Below, piece by piece: positions 48,963 to 57,658 of a stretch of DNA of 64,000 nt. Within the stretch, counting starts at the first letter, position 1, and every line of letters starts with the position of its first letter. A program made the position numbers and the translations under genes. Location of the stretch: NCBI RefSeq assembly GCF_002102185.1, contig NZ_LQOW01000014.1, positions 208,792-272,791 of the forward strand, written 5' to 3'. Under the pieces are notes generated by a model, which saw only the letters and a program-made list of their open reading frames with translations, ran no database searches and was not told the DNA's origin. The stretch is from Mycobacterium fragae (GTDB taxonomy: Bacteria > Actinomycetota > Actinomycetes > Mycobacteriales > Mycobacteriaceae).

Positions 48963-49846
48963 CGCCGTCCTTCAAGCATGTTGCGCCGCGATCTGCGCAC
49001 CAACAGCCGCGCACGCAAGGCCAGCCCGGCCCGCATCGCCGTGCGCAGCGGGGCGCGCCACCATCCAGCATGCCGGTCGGCGAGGAATATGTAGGTGCTT
49101 CGGTGATGAGCCACCAAATGCTGCGCCTCGTCACGGCCGGTGGCGTGGCCCTTGTGATGCAGCACTTCCGCCGACGGCACATAGACGTTCAGCCAGCCGG
49201 CTTTGCCGAGCCGGTCACCCAGGTCGACGTCTTCCATGTACATGAAATAGCGCTCGTCGAAACCACCGACCTGATCGAAGGCCTTGCGCCGCACCAGAAG
49301 ACAGGACCCCGACAGCCAACCCACCGGCCGTTCGCTGGGTTCCAGTCGCTCCTGGCGGTAGGCCGTCGACCACGGATTATTCTTCCACAGCGGTCCGACG
49401 ACGGCGTGCATGCCGCCGCGGATCAGGCTCGGCAGGTGACGCGCCGACGGGTATACCGACCCGTCGGGATCGCGGATGAGCGGGCCCAGCGTGGCCGCGC
49501 GCGGCCAGCGCGCGGCAGCGTCGAGCAGAGCGTCGATGCTGCCCGGTCCCCACTGCACGTCCGGGTTGGCCACGATGACCCACTCCTCGGCAGCCCCCCT
49601 TTCTTCATCGAGGAGGGCCAACGCGCGGTTCACCGCGCTGCCGTAGCCGAGGTTGGCCCCGGTCGAGAACAACCGCACGCCCGGGTAGCGCTCGACCGCC
49701 TCCTGCGGCGTCCCGTCGGTCGAGCCGTTGTCGGCCATCAGCACGCTCACCGGCCGCTCGGTCGCAAGGGACAGCGACGCCAAGAACCGGTCCAGATGCG
49801 GGCCCGGGGAATAGGTCACCGTCACAACCGGCAGGACGTCACTCAC
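48959..49846 (-). CDS. wbbL1: WbbL1 rhamnosyltransferase
   Basis: A 295-residue GT2-family transferase that adds rhamnose to GlcNAc-P-P-decaprenol, forming the arabinogalactan linker. The N-terminal VVTVTYSPGPHLDRFLASL, VLMADNGSTDGTPQEA and VIVANPDVQWGPGSID (the NPD motif) are present. The acceptor-side WLSGSCLLVRRKAFDQVGGF and MYMEDVDLGDRLGKAGW complete it. GTG 49846 is preferred; ATG 49870 in the same frame would lengthen the overlap with rmlD from 8 to 32 bases. It corresponds to Rv3265c. Confidence 0.94.
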   Translation of the reverse strand: MSDVLPVVTVTYSPGPHLDRFLASLSLATERPVSVLMADNGSTDGTPQEAVERYPGVRLFSTGANLGYGSAVNRALALLDEERGAAEEWVIVANPDVQWGPGSIDALLDAAARWPRAATLGPLIRDPDGSVYPSARHLPSLIRGGMHAVVGPLWKNNPWSTAYRQERLEPSERPVGWLSGSCLLVRRKAFDQVGGFDERYFMYMEDVDLGDRLGKAGWLNVYVPSAEVLHHKGHATGRDEAQHLVAHHRSTYIFLADRHAGWWRAPLRTAMRAGLALRARLLVRRSRRNMLEGRR

Positions 49847-50726
49847 GCGTAGAGGGTAACGGTCGTGCATTGAGCGCCGCGCTCAGCGCGTCTCGCCACG
49901 GCCGCAGCGGCGAAAGGCCGGCCTGTTCGGACTGTCGACTGGATAGCGCGGAATACGGCGGCCGGGGCGCCGGCCGCGGCCGCTGCTCGGTGCTCACCGG
50001 CCGCACCCGCGCCGGGTCGGCGCCGACGTCCTCGAACACCGCGCGGGCTTGCCCGAACCGGGAGACCGCGCCGGCGTTGGCGGCATGTACGACTCCTTTT
50101 GGCGCGTGCACTTGCCCATCGACCACCTGCAGCAGCGCGGGGACCAGATCGGCGACATACGTCGGCGAGCCGACCTGATCGTCGACCACCTCGACGATGC
50201 CGTCACCGGCGGCCAGCCTGCGCATGGTCGCGACGAAGTCGTTGCCGGTCCCGCCGGTGTACACCCACGCGGTGCGCACCACGACGGCCTCCGGCAAGGC
50301 CGCCAGGACAGCCCGCTCGCCGGACAGTTTCGTGCGCCCGTAGACACTCAGTGGCTCGGGCTCGTCGTCGAGCTCGTAGGGACGCGGCGCCGATCCACCG
50401 AAGTCGCCGCTGAACACGTAGTCGGTGGAGATGTGAACCAGCCGCGCGCCGGCGCGTGCGCATGCCTGCGCGATGTTTTCCGGGCCGGCGGCGTTGACCG
50501 CATGAGCGGTCGATTCGTCACCCTCGGCGCCGTCGACGTTGGTGTAGGCCGCGCAGTTGACCACCACGTCGCCGGGCTCGACGAACTTCTCGGCGGCCTT
50601 CGGGTCGGTGATGTCCCACTGCGACGAGGTCAGCGCGAACACATCGCGGCCCTGCCGGGTGGCCTCGGCTGCCAAAAAGCTGCCGACTTGGCCACCGGCA
50701 CCGGTGATAACAACTCTGCTGGACAT
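49839..50726 (-). CDS. rmlD: dTDP-4-dehydrorhamnose reductase
   Basis: A 295-residue extended SDR for the last step of dTDP-rhamnose synthesis. The GxxGxxG loop is VVITGAGGQVGSFLAAEA. The catalytic set is STDYVFSGDFGG and PLSVYGRTKLSGE (YxxxK), with VVRTAWVYTGGTGNDFVATM supporting the assignment. It is the first gene of the operon with wbbL1 and the guanylyltransferase and is divergent from the LCP gene with a 69-base gap. It corresponds to Rv3266c. Confidence 0.95.
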   Translation of the reverse strand: MSSRVVITGAGGQVGSFLAAEATRQGRDVFALTSSQWDITDPKAAEKFVEPGDVVVNCAAYTNVDGAEGDESTAHAVNAAGPENIAQACARAGARLVHISTDYVFSGDFGGSAPRPYELDDEPEPLSVYGRTKLSGERAVLAALPEAVVVRTAWVYTGGTGNDFVATMRRLAAGDGIVEVVDDQVGSPTYVADLVPALLQVVDGQVHAPKGVVHAANAGAVSRFGQARAVFEDVGADPARVRPVSTEQRPRPAPRPPYSALSSRQSEQAGLSPLRPWRDALSAALNARPLPSTRE

Positions 50727-50795
50727 CCCCCGAGTCTGGCACGCCGACGCACGGGGCTACTCGGGATACCGCTGTGACACAAGTAGCCTGAAGTG

Positions 50796-52262
50796 ATGCC
50801 TGCGCACCGTGTGGTTCGTGTGATTGCCACCGTAGCGGCCGTGGCGGTCGTTCTCGGCACCGGGGTGGCCTGGAACAACGTCCGCTCATTCGAGGACGGG
50901 ATATTTCACATGTTCGCTCCGTCGCTCGGCCAGGGCGGCGACGACGGGGCCATCGACATCCTGCTGGTCGGCATGGACAGCCGCACCGACGCGCACGGAA
51001 ATCCGCTGAGCGCCAAGGAATTGGCAACACTGCGCGCAGGCGACGACGTGGCCACCAACACCGACACGATCATCCTGGTGCGTATCCCCAACAACGGGAA
51101 GTCGGCGACCGCGATCTCGATCCCACGGGACTCCTACGTGGCGGCGCCGGGGCTGGGCAAGACGAAAATCAACGGCGTCTACGGCCAGGTCAAAGAAGAG
51201 AAGCGGGCCAGCCTGGTCGAGTCCGGTGTTGACCCGGCGCAGGCCGAGGCGCAGGGCACAGAGGCCGGCCGCGAGGCCCTGATCAAGACGGTCGCCGACC
51301 TCACTGGTGTCACCGTCGACCATTACGCCGAGATCGGACTGTTGGGCTTCGCACTCATCACCGATGCCCTCGGTGGCGTCGACGTATGCCTCAAAGAGCC
51401 TGTGTACGAGCCCCTTTCGGGCGCCGACTTTCCGGCCGGCTGGCAGAAGCTCAACGGCCCGCAGGCACTGAGCTTTGTCCGCCAGCGCCACGACCTGCCG
51501 CGGGGTGACCTGGACCGGGTGGTGCGCCAGCAGGCGGTGATGGCCGCGTTGGCTCACCAGGTGATCTCCGGCAAGACGCTGTCGAGCCCGGCGACGATGA
51601 CCCGGCTGCAGCAGGCCATCCAGCGCTCGGTGGTGCTGTCGTCGGGCTGGGACGTCATGGATTTCGTCACGCAGCTGCAGAAGCTCGCCGCCGGTCACGT
51701 CGCCTTCGCCACCATCCCCGTGCTCGACGAGGCCGGCTGGAGCGACGACGGCATGCATAGTGTGGTGCGGGTGGATCCCCACCAGGTTCAAGAGTGGGTC
51801 GAAGGCCTGCTGCACGATCAGGCCCAGGGCAAGACCGAGGAGCTGGCCTACACGCCGGCCAAGACCACCGCCAACGTGTTCAACGACACCGACATCAACG
51901 GGCTGGCCGCCGCGGTGTCAGAAGTGTTGACCGCCAAAGGGTTTACCGCCGGCACCGTCGGCAACAATGACGGCGGCCATGTGTCGGGCAGCCAGGTGCA
52001 AGCCGCCAAACCGGACGACTTGGGCGCGCAGGCCGTCGCCAAGGACCTCGGCGGGCTGCCCGTCATCGCCAACCCGAAGGTGCCCCCGGGGTCGGTTCGG
52101 GTGGTGCTGGCCAACGACTACACCGGCCCCGGATCGGGGCTGGCCGACAGCCCCACCACGAAGGCCGCGGGCTCGTCGAGCCAAGGCTCGGACGACGGCA
52201 CCGCTCCCCCGCCCTCGCCGATCCTGACCGCCGGCTCCGATCACCCCGAGTGTGTCAACTGA
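50796..52262 (+). CDS. LytR-CpsA-Psr (LCP) family cell-wall ligase, Rv3267/Lcp1
   Basis: A 488-residue membrane-anchored phosphotransferase. One N-terminal helix (VIATVAAVAVVLGTGVAW) leads to the LCP domain: DILLVGMDSRTD, TDTIILVRIPNN, AISIPRDSYVAAPG and FVRQRHDLPRGDLDRVVRQQ. A C-terminal LytR_C domain and a Ser/Pro-rich tail follow. Lcp1 ligates arabinogalactan to peptidoglycan, fitting its place beside rmlD and wbbL1. A TAGCCT -10 candidate (50784-50789) lies 6 bases before ATG 50796, favouring that over GTG 50793. Overlaps the next gene by 11 bases. Confidence 0.93.
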   Translation: MPAHRVVRVIATVAAVAVVLGTGVAWNNVRSFEDGIFHMFAPSLGQGGDDGAIDILLVGMDSRTDAHGNPLSAKELATLRAGDDVATNTDTIILVRIPNNGKSATAISIPRDSYVAAPGLGKTKINGVYGQVKEEKRASLVESGVDPAQAEAQGTEAGREALIKTVADLTGVTVDHYAEIGLLGFALITDALGGVDVCLKEPVYEPLSGADFPAGWQKLNGPQALSFVRQRHDLPRGDLDRVVRQQAVMAALAHQVISGKTLSSPATMTRLQQAIQRSVVLSSGWDVMDFVTQLQKLAAGHVAFATIPVLDEAGWSDDGMHSVVRVDPHQVQEWVEGLLHDQAQGKTEELAYTPAKTTANVFNDTDINGLAAAVSEVLTAKGFTAGTVGNNDGGHVSGSQVQAAKPDDLGAQAVAKDLGGLPVIANPKVPPGSVRVVLANDYTGPGSGLADSPTTKAAGSSSQGSDDGTAPPPSPILTAGSDHPECVN

Positions 52263-52977
52263 GGTGACCACGCTCAGCGAAGCGATTCTCGACCCGATGC
52301 TGCGCGCCGATCCGGTCGGACCCCGGATCACCTACTACGACGACGCCACCGGCGAGCGCATCGAGCTTTCCGCCGTCACCCTGGCCAACTGGGCGGCCAA
52401 GACCGGCAACCTATTACGCGACGAGCTGGGCGCCGGGCCGGCCAACCGGGTGGCGGTGTTGCTGCCGGCTCATTGGCAGACGGCGGCGGTGTTGTTCGGC
52501 GTGTGGTGGATCGGCGCCGAGGTGATCCTCGACGGCACTTCGGCCGATGTCGCGTTGTGTACAGCCGACCGGCTCGATGAGGCGGACGCCGCGGTCGGGA
52601 CAGGTGAAGTGGCGGTGCTGTCGCTGGACCCGTTCGGACGTCCAGCGCCCGACGTGCCGGTCGGGGTCACCGACTATGCGACTGCGGTGCGAGTACACGG
52701 CGACCAGATCGTCGCCGAACGCCATCCCGGCCCGGCGCTGGCCGGACGATCGGTCGACGAGGTGCTTGCCGCCTGTCAACACTCGGCACAGGAGAAAGGA
52801 TTGACGGCCACCGATCGGGTGTTATCGACGGCGTCTTGGGATCAGCCCGACGAGCTGATCGCGGGCCTGTTGGCCGTGCTCGCGGTCGGCGCCTCGCTGG
52901 TGCAGGTCGCAAATGCCGATCCGGCCGCACTGCCCCGGCGGATGGAGACCGAGAAGGTCACCCGCGTCCTCGAGTAA
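52252..52977 (+). CDS. TIGR03089-family protein (Rv3268 family)
   Basis: A 241-residue actinobacterial protein related to the N-terminal part of acyl-adenylate enzymes (ANWAAKTGNLLRDELGAGPA, NRVAVLLPAHWQTAAVLFGV, WWIGAEVILDGTSADVALC). It lacks the ATP-binding core and C-terminal domain, so it is not an active ligase. GTG 52252 overlaps the LCP stop by 11 bases in another frame. Function unknown. It keeps its position between the LCP gene and the pacL1-ctpC pair. Confidence 0.86.
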   Translation: MSTEVTTLSEAILDPMLRADPVGPRITYYDDATGERIELSAVTLANWAAKTGNLLRDELGAGPANRVAVLLPAHWQTAAVLFGVWWIGAEVILDGTSADVALCTADRLDEADAAVGTGEVAVLSLDPFGRPAPDVPVGVTDYATAVRVHGDQIVAERHPGPALAGRSVDEVLAACQHSAQEKGLTATDRVLSTASWDQPDELIAGLLAVLAVGASLVQVANADPAALPRRMETEKVTRVLE

Positions 52978-53093
52978 GTTCCCGGCCCGCCTCGTTGACT
53001 GTGCGTCCTGGGCGGGAATTCCGCCGGAATCCCGCCACCACCGCACGCTCGAAGCCGCCAGCGCACACTCGAAGCGGACGGCGAAGACGATCC

Positions 53094-53111
53094 ATATTGA
53101 TATCGCAATAT
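53094..53111. promoter_or_regulatory. Inverted repeat upstream of pacL1-ctpC, candidate metal-sensor operator
   Basis: ATATTG (53094-53099) and CAATAT (53106-53111) form a perfect 6-bp inverted repeat around ATATCG. It lies 50-67 bases upstream of the pacL1 ATG in an unusually AT-rich stretch. ArsR/SmtB-type metal sensors bind AT-rich repeats of this kind; no sensor gene is in the window. Confidence 0.5.
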
Positions 53112-53160
53112 TTCGATGTTAACGTCGGGTGCGAATCAGCTTGATAGGAGGAGCGCAGCG

Positions 53161-53442
53161 ATGTTGGTGCACGGGCTATTGGGGAAGGCGGCGGGGACGG
53201 TGGTCACCGGCCTGGTCGGGGTGAGCGCCTACGAATTGCTGCGAAAGGCCGTGGGCACACCACAGGCTCACAACGCCGCGGTGACCGCCACGGAGTGGGG
53301 CCTGCGCGGTACTCGGCGCGCCGAGGAAGCAGCGGAGTCGGCCCGGCTCAAGTTCGCCGACGTGGTGGCGGAGGCCCGCGAGCGCATCGGCGAGGAGGCC
53401 GCGCCTCCGGCGATTGGCGACCACGATCAGCACCAGCACTGA
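53161..53442 (+). CDS. PacL1-like DUF1490 metallochaperone
   Basis: A 93-residue single-pass membrane protein. The N-terminal hydrophobic, Gly-rich segment (LLGKAAGTVVTGLVGVSAYE) is followed by a helical middle and a C-terminal metal-binding tail GDHDQHQH. PacL1 (Rv3269) works with the P-type ATPase CtpC in zinc tolerance and binds zinc through a C-terminal Asp/His motif. Here the tail has three His and two Asp in a related pattern. ATG 53161 has AGGAGG about ten bases upstream; the frame start at 53116 is rejected. ctpC begins 10 bases after its stop. Confidence 0.9.
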   Translation: MLVHGLLGKAAGTVVTGLVGVSAYELLRKAVGTPQAHNAAVTATEWGLRGTRRAEEAAESARLKFADVVAEARERIGEEAAPPAIGDHDQHQH

Positions 53443-53452
53443 TTCGCCCGCG

Positions 53453-55603
53453 ATGACGGCTGCAATCTGCCCCGACTTGGTGGTCGTTTCCGACGCGGCG
53501 GGACGGATGCGGGTGCAGGTGCCCTGGGTCCGCTCGAACTCCCGACGCGCGGTCGCCGTGGAGGAGGCGGTGGACCGGCAGAACGGGGTGCGCACTGTCC
53601 ACGCCTATCCGCATACCGGTTCTGTGGTCGTGTGGTATTCGCCGAGGCGTTGCGATCGCTCGGCGGTATTGGCGGCGATCACTTCGGCCGAACATGTTGC
53701 CGCAGAGCTGATCCCGGCGCGCACACCGCGTTCGTCCGACGTCCGCAACGCCGAGGTGTTGCGTATGGTGATCGGCGGCGCGGCGCTGGCACTGCTGGGC
53801 GTGCGCCGCTATGTCTTCAACCGACCGCCACTGCTCGGCCCGACCGGCCAGCTGGTTGCGACCGGCGCGACGGTGTTCATGGGCTATCCGTTCCTTCGCG
53901 GCGCACTGCGATCGCTGCGCTCCGGACGTGCCGGCACCGATGCGCTGGTGACCGCGGCGACGGTGGCCAGTCTGGTGTTGCGGGAGAACGTGGTCGCGCT
54001 GACCGTGCTGTGGCTGCTCAATATCGGTGAGTACCTTCAGGATCTGACGTTGCGGCGGACCCGACGGGCCATCTCGGATCTGTTGCGCGGCAGGGCGGAC
54101 ACGGCGTGGATTCGTCTCGGTGACGGTAACGAGGTACAGGTGCCGATCGACACCGTGGAGATCGGCGACGACGTGGTGGTCCACGACCACGTGGCCATCC
54201 CGGTCGACGGCGAGGTCGTTGACGGCGATGCCATCGTCGACCAGTCGGCGATAACCGGCGAGACCCTACCGGTCAGCATGGTCACCGGGTCGGTGGTGCA
54301 CGCCGGGTCGGTGGTGCTGCGTGGACGCCTGGTGGTGCGGGCACGCGCCGTCGGCAATGACACGGCGATCGGGCGCATCATCACGCGCGTCGAAGAGGCC
54401 CAACACGATCGGGCGCCGATTCAAACCGTCGGCGAGAACTTCTCCCGTCGCTTCGTTCCAATCTCGTTCGTCGTCTCCGCGATCACCCTGGCGATCACCG
54501 GCGATGTGCGGCGGGCGATGACCATGCTCCTGATCGCCTGCCCCTGCGCAGTCGGACTGTCGACGCCGACCGCGATCAGCGCAGCGATCGGCAACGGGGC
54601 GCGCCGGGGCATCCTGATCAAGGGCGGCTCGCACTTGGAGCAGGCCGGCCGGGTCGACGCGATCGTCTTCGACAAGACCGGCACACTCACCGCGGGTCGT
54701 CCGGTGGTAACGAATATAATTGCCCTACATAAGGATTGGCAGCCCGAGCAGGTGCTCGCCTATGCGGCCAGCTCGGAGTTGCACTCTCGCCACCCGCTGG
54801 CCGAGGCGGTGATCCGGTCCACCGAGGAACGTCGCATCATCATCCCGCCGCACGAGGAATGCGAGGTGCTGGTCGGCCTTGGCATGCGCACGTGGGCCGA
54901 CGGGCGGACCCTGCTGCTGGGCAGCCCGTCGCTGCTGCGCTCCGAAAACGTCAAGGTGTCGAAGAAGGCCGCCGACTGGGTCGACAAACTGCGACGCCAG
55001 GCGGAAACCCCCCTGCTGCTCGCGGTCGACGGCACACTGGTCGGCCTGATCAGCCTGCGCGACGAAGTACGGCCAGAAGCTACCGCCGTCTTGAAGAAGC
55101 TGCGCGGCAACGGAATCCGCCGGATCATCATGCTCACCGGCGATCATCCGGAGATCGCGAAGGTGGTCGCCGCCGAGCTCGGCATCGACGAATGGCGCGC
55201 CGAGGTACTGCCCGAGGACAAGCTCGAGGTGGTGCGCGCGCTGCAGGACGAGGGCCACGTCGTCGGGATGGTCGGCGACGGCATCAACGACGCTCCGGCG
55301 CTGGCTGCCGCCGACATCGGGATCGCCATGGGACTGGCCGGCACGGACGTCGCGGTCGAGACCGCCGACGTCGCGTTGGCCAACGACGACCTGCAGCGGC
55401 TGCTCGACGTGGGCGACCTGGGCGCCCGGGCGGTCGACGTCATCCGCGAGAACTACGGCATGTCGATCGCGGTCAACGCCGCCGGGCTCTTGATCGGGGC
55501 GGGCGGCGCACTCTCACCGGTGCTGGCGGCCATCCTGCACAACGCGTCATCGGTGGCAGTGGTGGCCAACAGCTCCCGGCTGATCCGCTACCGCTTGAAC
55601 TAG
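53453..55603 (+). CDS. ctpC: CtpC metal-transporting P-type ATPase
   Basis: A 716-residue P1B ATPase. An N-terminal HMA-like region lacking the CxxC pair (VVVSDAAGRMRVQVPWVRS) precedes the transport core. The actuator motif is AITGETLPV. The membrane metal site is LLIACPCAVGLSTPTA (CPC). The phosphorylation site is VFDKTGTLTAGRP, followed by the nucleotide-domain SRHPLAEAVIRSTEERR (HP) and MVGDGINDAPALAAADIGIA. In M. tuberculosis CtpC (Rv3270) protects against zinc and has been linked to manganese metalation. ATG 53453 is preferred over TTG 53414, which overlaps pacL1. It ends 4 bases into the convergent STAS gene. Confidence 0.95.
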   Translation: MTAAICPDLVVVSDAAGRMRVQVPWVRSNSRRAVAVEEAVDRQNGVRTVHAYPHTGSVVVWYSPRRCDRSAVLAAITSAEHVAAELIPARTPRSSDVRNAEVLRMVIGGAALALLGVRRYVFNRPPLLGPTGQLVATGATVFMGYPFLRGALRSLRSGRAGTDALVTAATVASLVLRENVVALTVLWLLNIGEYLQDLTLRRTRRAISDLLRGRADTAWIRLGDGNEVQVPIDTVEIGDDVVVHDHVAIPVDGEVVDGDAIVDQSAITGETLPVSMVTGSVVHAGSVVLRGRLVVRARAVGNDTAIGRIITRVEEAQHDRAPIQTVGENFSRRFVPISFVVSAITLAITGDVRRAMTMLLIACPCAVGLSTPTAISAAIGNGARRGILIKGGSHLEQAGRVDAIVFDKTGTLTAGRPVVTNIIALHKDWQPEQVLAYAASSELHSRHPLAEAVIRSTEERRIIIPPHEECEVLVGLGMRTWADGRTLLLGSPSLLRSENVKVSKKAADWVDKLRRQAETPLLLAVDGTLVGLISLRDEVRPEATAVLKKLRGNGIRRIIMLTGDHPEIAKVVAAELGIDEWRAEVLPEDKLEVVRALQDEGHVVGMVGDGINDAPALAAADIGIAMGLAGTDVAVETADVALANDDLQRLLDVGDLGARAVDVIRENYGMSIAVNAAGLLIGAGGALSPVLAAILHNASSVAVVANSSRLIRYRLN

Positions 55604-55908
55604 TGGCGATCGGCCCGGCGCGCCGCTTCCAGTGAGGGGAATACCGTGACGAGCTGATCCATGCCGGTCGCCTGTAGCGGGCGAAGCACAGCCCGCCCGG
55701 CGGCCACCACCGCGAAATCCAGACCGCGGGCCAGGCAACGCCCCTGCGCGCGGACCAGCGCCATCACACCGGCAGCGGCGAGGAACGTGATGGCGGTCGC
55801 GTCGACCACTACCCGGGCTTGGCCCCCGGCGCAGGCGTGCTGCAGCGCCCGCTCCAGCAGCTCAACGTTGGATATGTCCAGCTCGCCCCGTACATGCAGG
55901 ACGATCAT
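55600..55908 (-). CDS. STAS-domain protein, anti-sigma factor antagonist-like, short N-terminus
   Basis: A 102-residue STAS protein: HVRGELDISNVELLERAL, VVVDATAITFLAAAGVMALV (with a Thr/Ala at the usual phospho-serine region) and AVLRPLQATGMDQLVTVFP. The first beta-strand is missing. The upstream in-frame codons would encode family-like TTPFAVHREELDD, but contain no ATG, GTG or TTG before a TGA, so the start may be non-canonical or the 5' end damaged. It sits beside a GAF-ANTAR gene, and such pairs often belong to stress signalling, but no anti-sigma kinase is nearby. Confidence 0.72.
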   Translation of the reverse strand: MIVLHVRGELDISNVELLERALQHACAGGQARVVVDATAITFLAAAGVMALVRAQGRCLARGLDFAVVAAGRAVLRPLQATGMDQLVTVFPSLEAARRADRH

Positions 55909-56136
55909 GTCGTCGAGTTCTTCTCGGTGTACAGCGAATGGGGTCGTCGCGCACTCCTCGGTTCGTCGGTGACAAGGGAGACCGACGCCGGGGCACCGCG
56001 GTCAAGACACGCTGAATCAGCCGCAAAGCATGAACTCGGGGATCGCTCCACCGGACGTCGCAATGGCTGCTGGTCCAACCGCGCCCCCAACCGTATCACC
56101 GCATGCCAAACCTGCTGCCGGCGTAGCGTGAGGCGA

Positions 56137-56913
56137 ATGGATGAGCAGCTGCGGTCGTTGTCGCGGGAGCTGGCCGAGGTAGGCAGGCTCGTTGACGACG
56201 ATGACGTGACCAGTGTGGTCGACCGGCTGGTGAAACGTGCCGTGCGCACAATCCCGGCGTGCGAACACGCCACGGTGACCGTGGAGCTGGCGCCAGACAA
56301 GCTGGAGACGGTGGCCGGCGCTGAGATTGCCGAGGTCGCCCATTACCCCGATGAGCCCCGCCCGTGGCACGGTCCGATTTTCGAGGCGGTGCGCTACCGC
56401 GAGCCGCGCCGAGTCGAGGACGCCCAAACTGAGCAGCGGTGGGCCGGATTCGGGGAGCGGATGCGCCGCGCCGGCTTTCGCAGTTGTCTGGCGCTGCCGC
56501 TACCCGCGACGCGTCGACCGGCCGTGGGGTGCACGCTGTTCTCGAGCCGTCCCAATCAGTTCACCGAGCATGTCATGGACTTGGTGCTGCTGTTCGCGTT
56601 GCACGCGGGCACCACGTTCGACAACGCCGCACTGTATGACCATTCACGACAACTGGTCGAGCACCTGCACGCCGCGCTGGTTACGCGCGACCTGATCGGC
56701 GCGGCCAAGGGCGTGCTGATGCGGCAGTTTTCGTGTGACGGCGACGCCGCATTCGATCTGTTACGACGGGCGTCCCAGCAGCAGAACGTCAAGCTTCGAC
56801 ATGTGGCAGCCGAGTTGGTCGAGGCTCAACAACAGGGCCAGCTTGAAGTGCTGCTCAACAAATGGTTCGCCGTCGACGAGGATCACCCGAACATAGCGGC
56901 GGCGGGCTCATAG
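56137..56913 (+). CDS. GAF-ANTAR domain RNA-binding regulator
   Basis: A 258-residue protein. A GAF domain (about residues 15-165; LVKRAVRTIPACEHATVTVE to FALHAGTTFDNAALYDHS) is followed by an ANTAR domain (LHAALVTRDLIGAAKGVLMR, then SCDGDAAFDLLRRASQQQNV). ANTAR proteins bind paired hairpins in mRNA leaders and act as antiterminators; which transcripts are targets here is unknown. A TAGCGT -10 box (56124-56129) lies exactly 7 bases before ATG 56137, so the mRNA is probably leaderless. The open frame upstream to 55819 crosses the STAS gene and is rejected. Confidence 0.88.
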   Translation: MDEQLRSLSRELAEVGRLVDDDDVTSVVDRLVKRAVRTIPACEHATVTVELAPDKLETVAGAEIAEVAHYPDEPRPWHGPIFEAVRYREPRRVEDAQTEQRWAGFGERMRRAGFRSCLALPLPATRRPAVGCTLFSSRPNQFTEHVMDLVLLFALHAGTTFDNAALYDHSRQLVEHLHAALVTRDLIGAAKGVLMRQFSCDGDAAFDLLRRASQQQNVKLRHVAAELVEAQQQGQLEVLLNKWFAVDEDHPNIAAAGS

Positions 56914-56915
56914 GG

Positions 56916-57590
56916 TCAGCAACCGCAGTACCGGCCGCGCCATGACTTGACGCCTTGCCAGACGGCCGCGGCGGCGATGCCCAGCCCGATCATGGGATCG
57001 AGCCACCATCCGCCGGACCAGACGGCGTTGACCGCAAGACCGATCAGGACGGCTGCGGCCTGCGCACCGCACAGGTAGTTCTGGGTGCCTTCGCCCGCGG
57101 TGGCCGCCGAACCCAGACGCTCGGCGAGGATGTGCTTGGCCCGACCGAGGGTTGGCATCAGCGCCAAGGCGAAGGCCGTCAGCACGATACCGATCACCGA
57201 GGTGTCGGCGTGGTGTTCGCCAAGCAGGTGATGCACGGATTCGGCAGCGATATAAGGGGCTGTGAGCCAAAACGACAAGGCCACACCACGTTGGGCGCGC
57301 CGTTCGGCCGTCTCGGACAGCAGTCGCGAGCCGGAGAACCGCCACGCCACCATCGCACTGGCCAGTGCCTCGGGCAGGCTGCCCAACGCCCAACCCGTCA
57401 GCGCGATGGATCCGACCGAAAGACCCTGCCACAGCCCCACCACACCCTCTGCGAGCATCGCGGTAATGCTGACCCAGGCCAGCCGCCGCGCCCACCTGGC
57501 ACTGCGCCGCCAGCTTCCGTCCCTGGTCAGGGACGGGCAGGCATGGTCAAGTAATTCGGCCGACGTGCCGATCGGCTGGGTGCTGGCCAT
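56916..57590 (-). CDS. CDF-like cation efflux membrane protein (Rv3271c family)
   Basis: A 224-residue protein with about five to six membrane helices resembling the transmembrane half of CDF transporters (WVSITAMLAEGVVGLWQGLS, WALGSLPEALASAMVAWRFS, AVNAVWSGGWWLDPMIGLGI). It lacks the C-terminal cytoplasmic domain. It ends in GRYCGC. The Asp/His metal residues of true CDF proteins are only partly present. A TAACAT -10 candidate lies 6 bases before the ATG. It occupies the position of Rv3271c after ctpC; the STAS and ANTAR genes lie between. Confidence 0.8.
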   Translation of the reverse strand: MASTQPIGTSAELLDHACPSLTRDGSWRRSARWARRLAWVSITAMLAEGVVGLWQGLSVGSIALTGWALGSLPEALASAMVAWRFSGSRLLSETAERRAQRGVALSFWLTAPYIAAESVHHLLGEHHADTSVIGIVLTAFALALMPTLGRAKHILAERLGSAATAGEGTQNYLCGAQAAAVLIGLAVNAVWSGGWWLDPMIGLGIAAAAVWQGVKSWRGRYCGC

Positions 57591-57658
57591 CAGGCGATGT
57601 TAAGGCCAATAGCGCAAGCCCGCACACAGGACACCCAGTCACACGCAAGACTGCCCTC

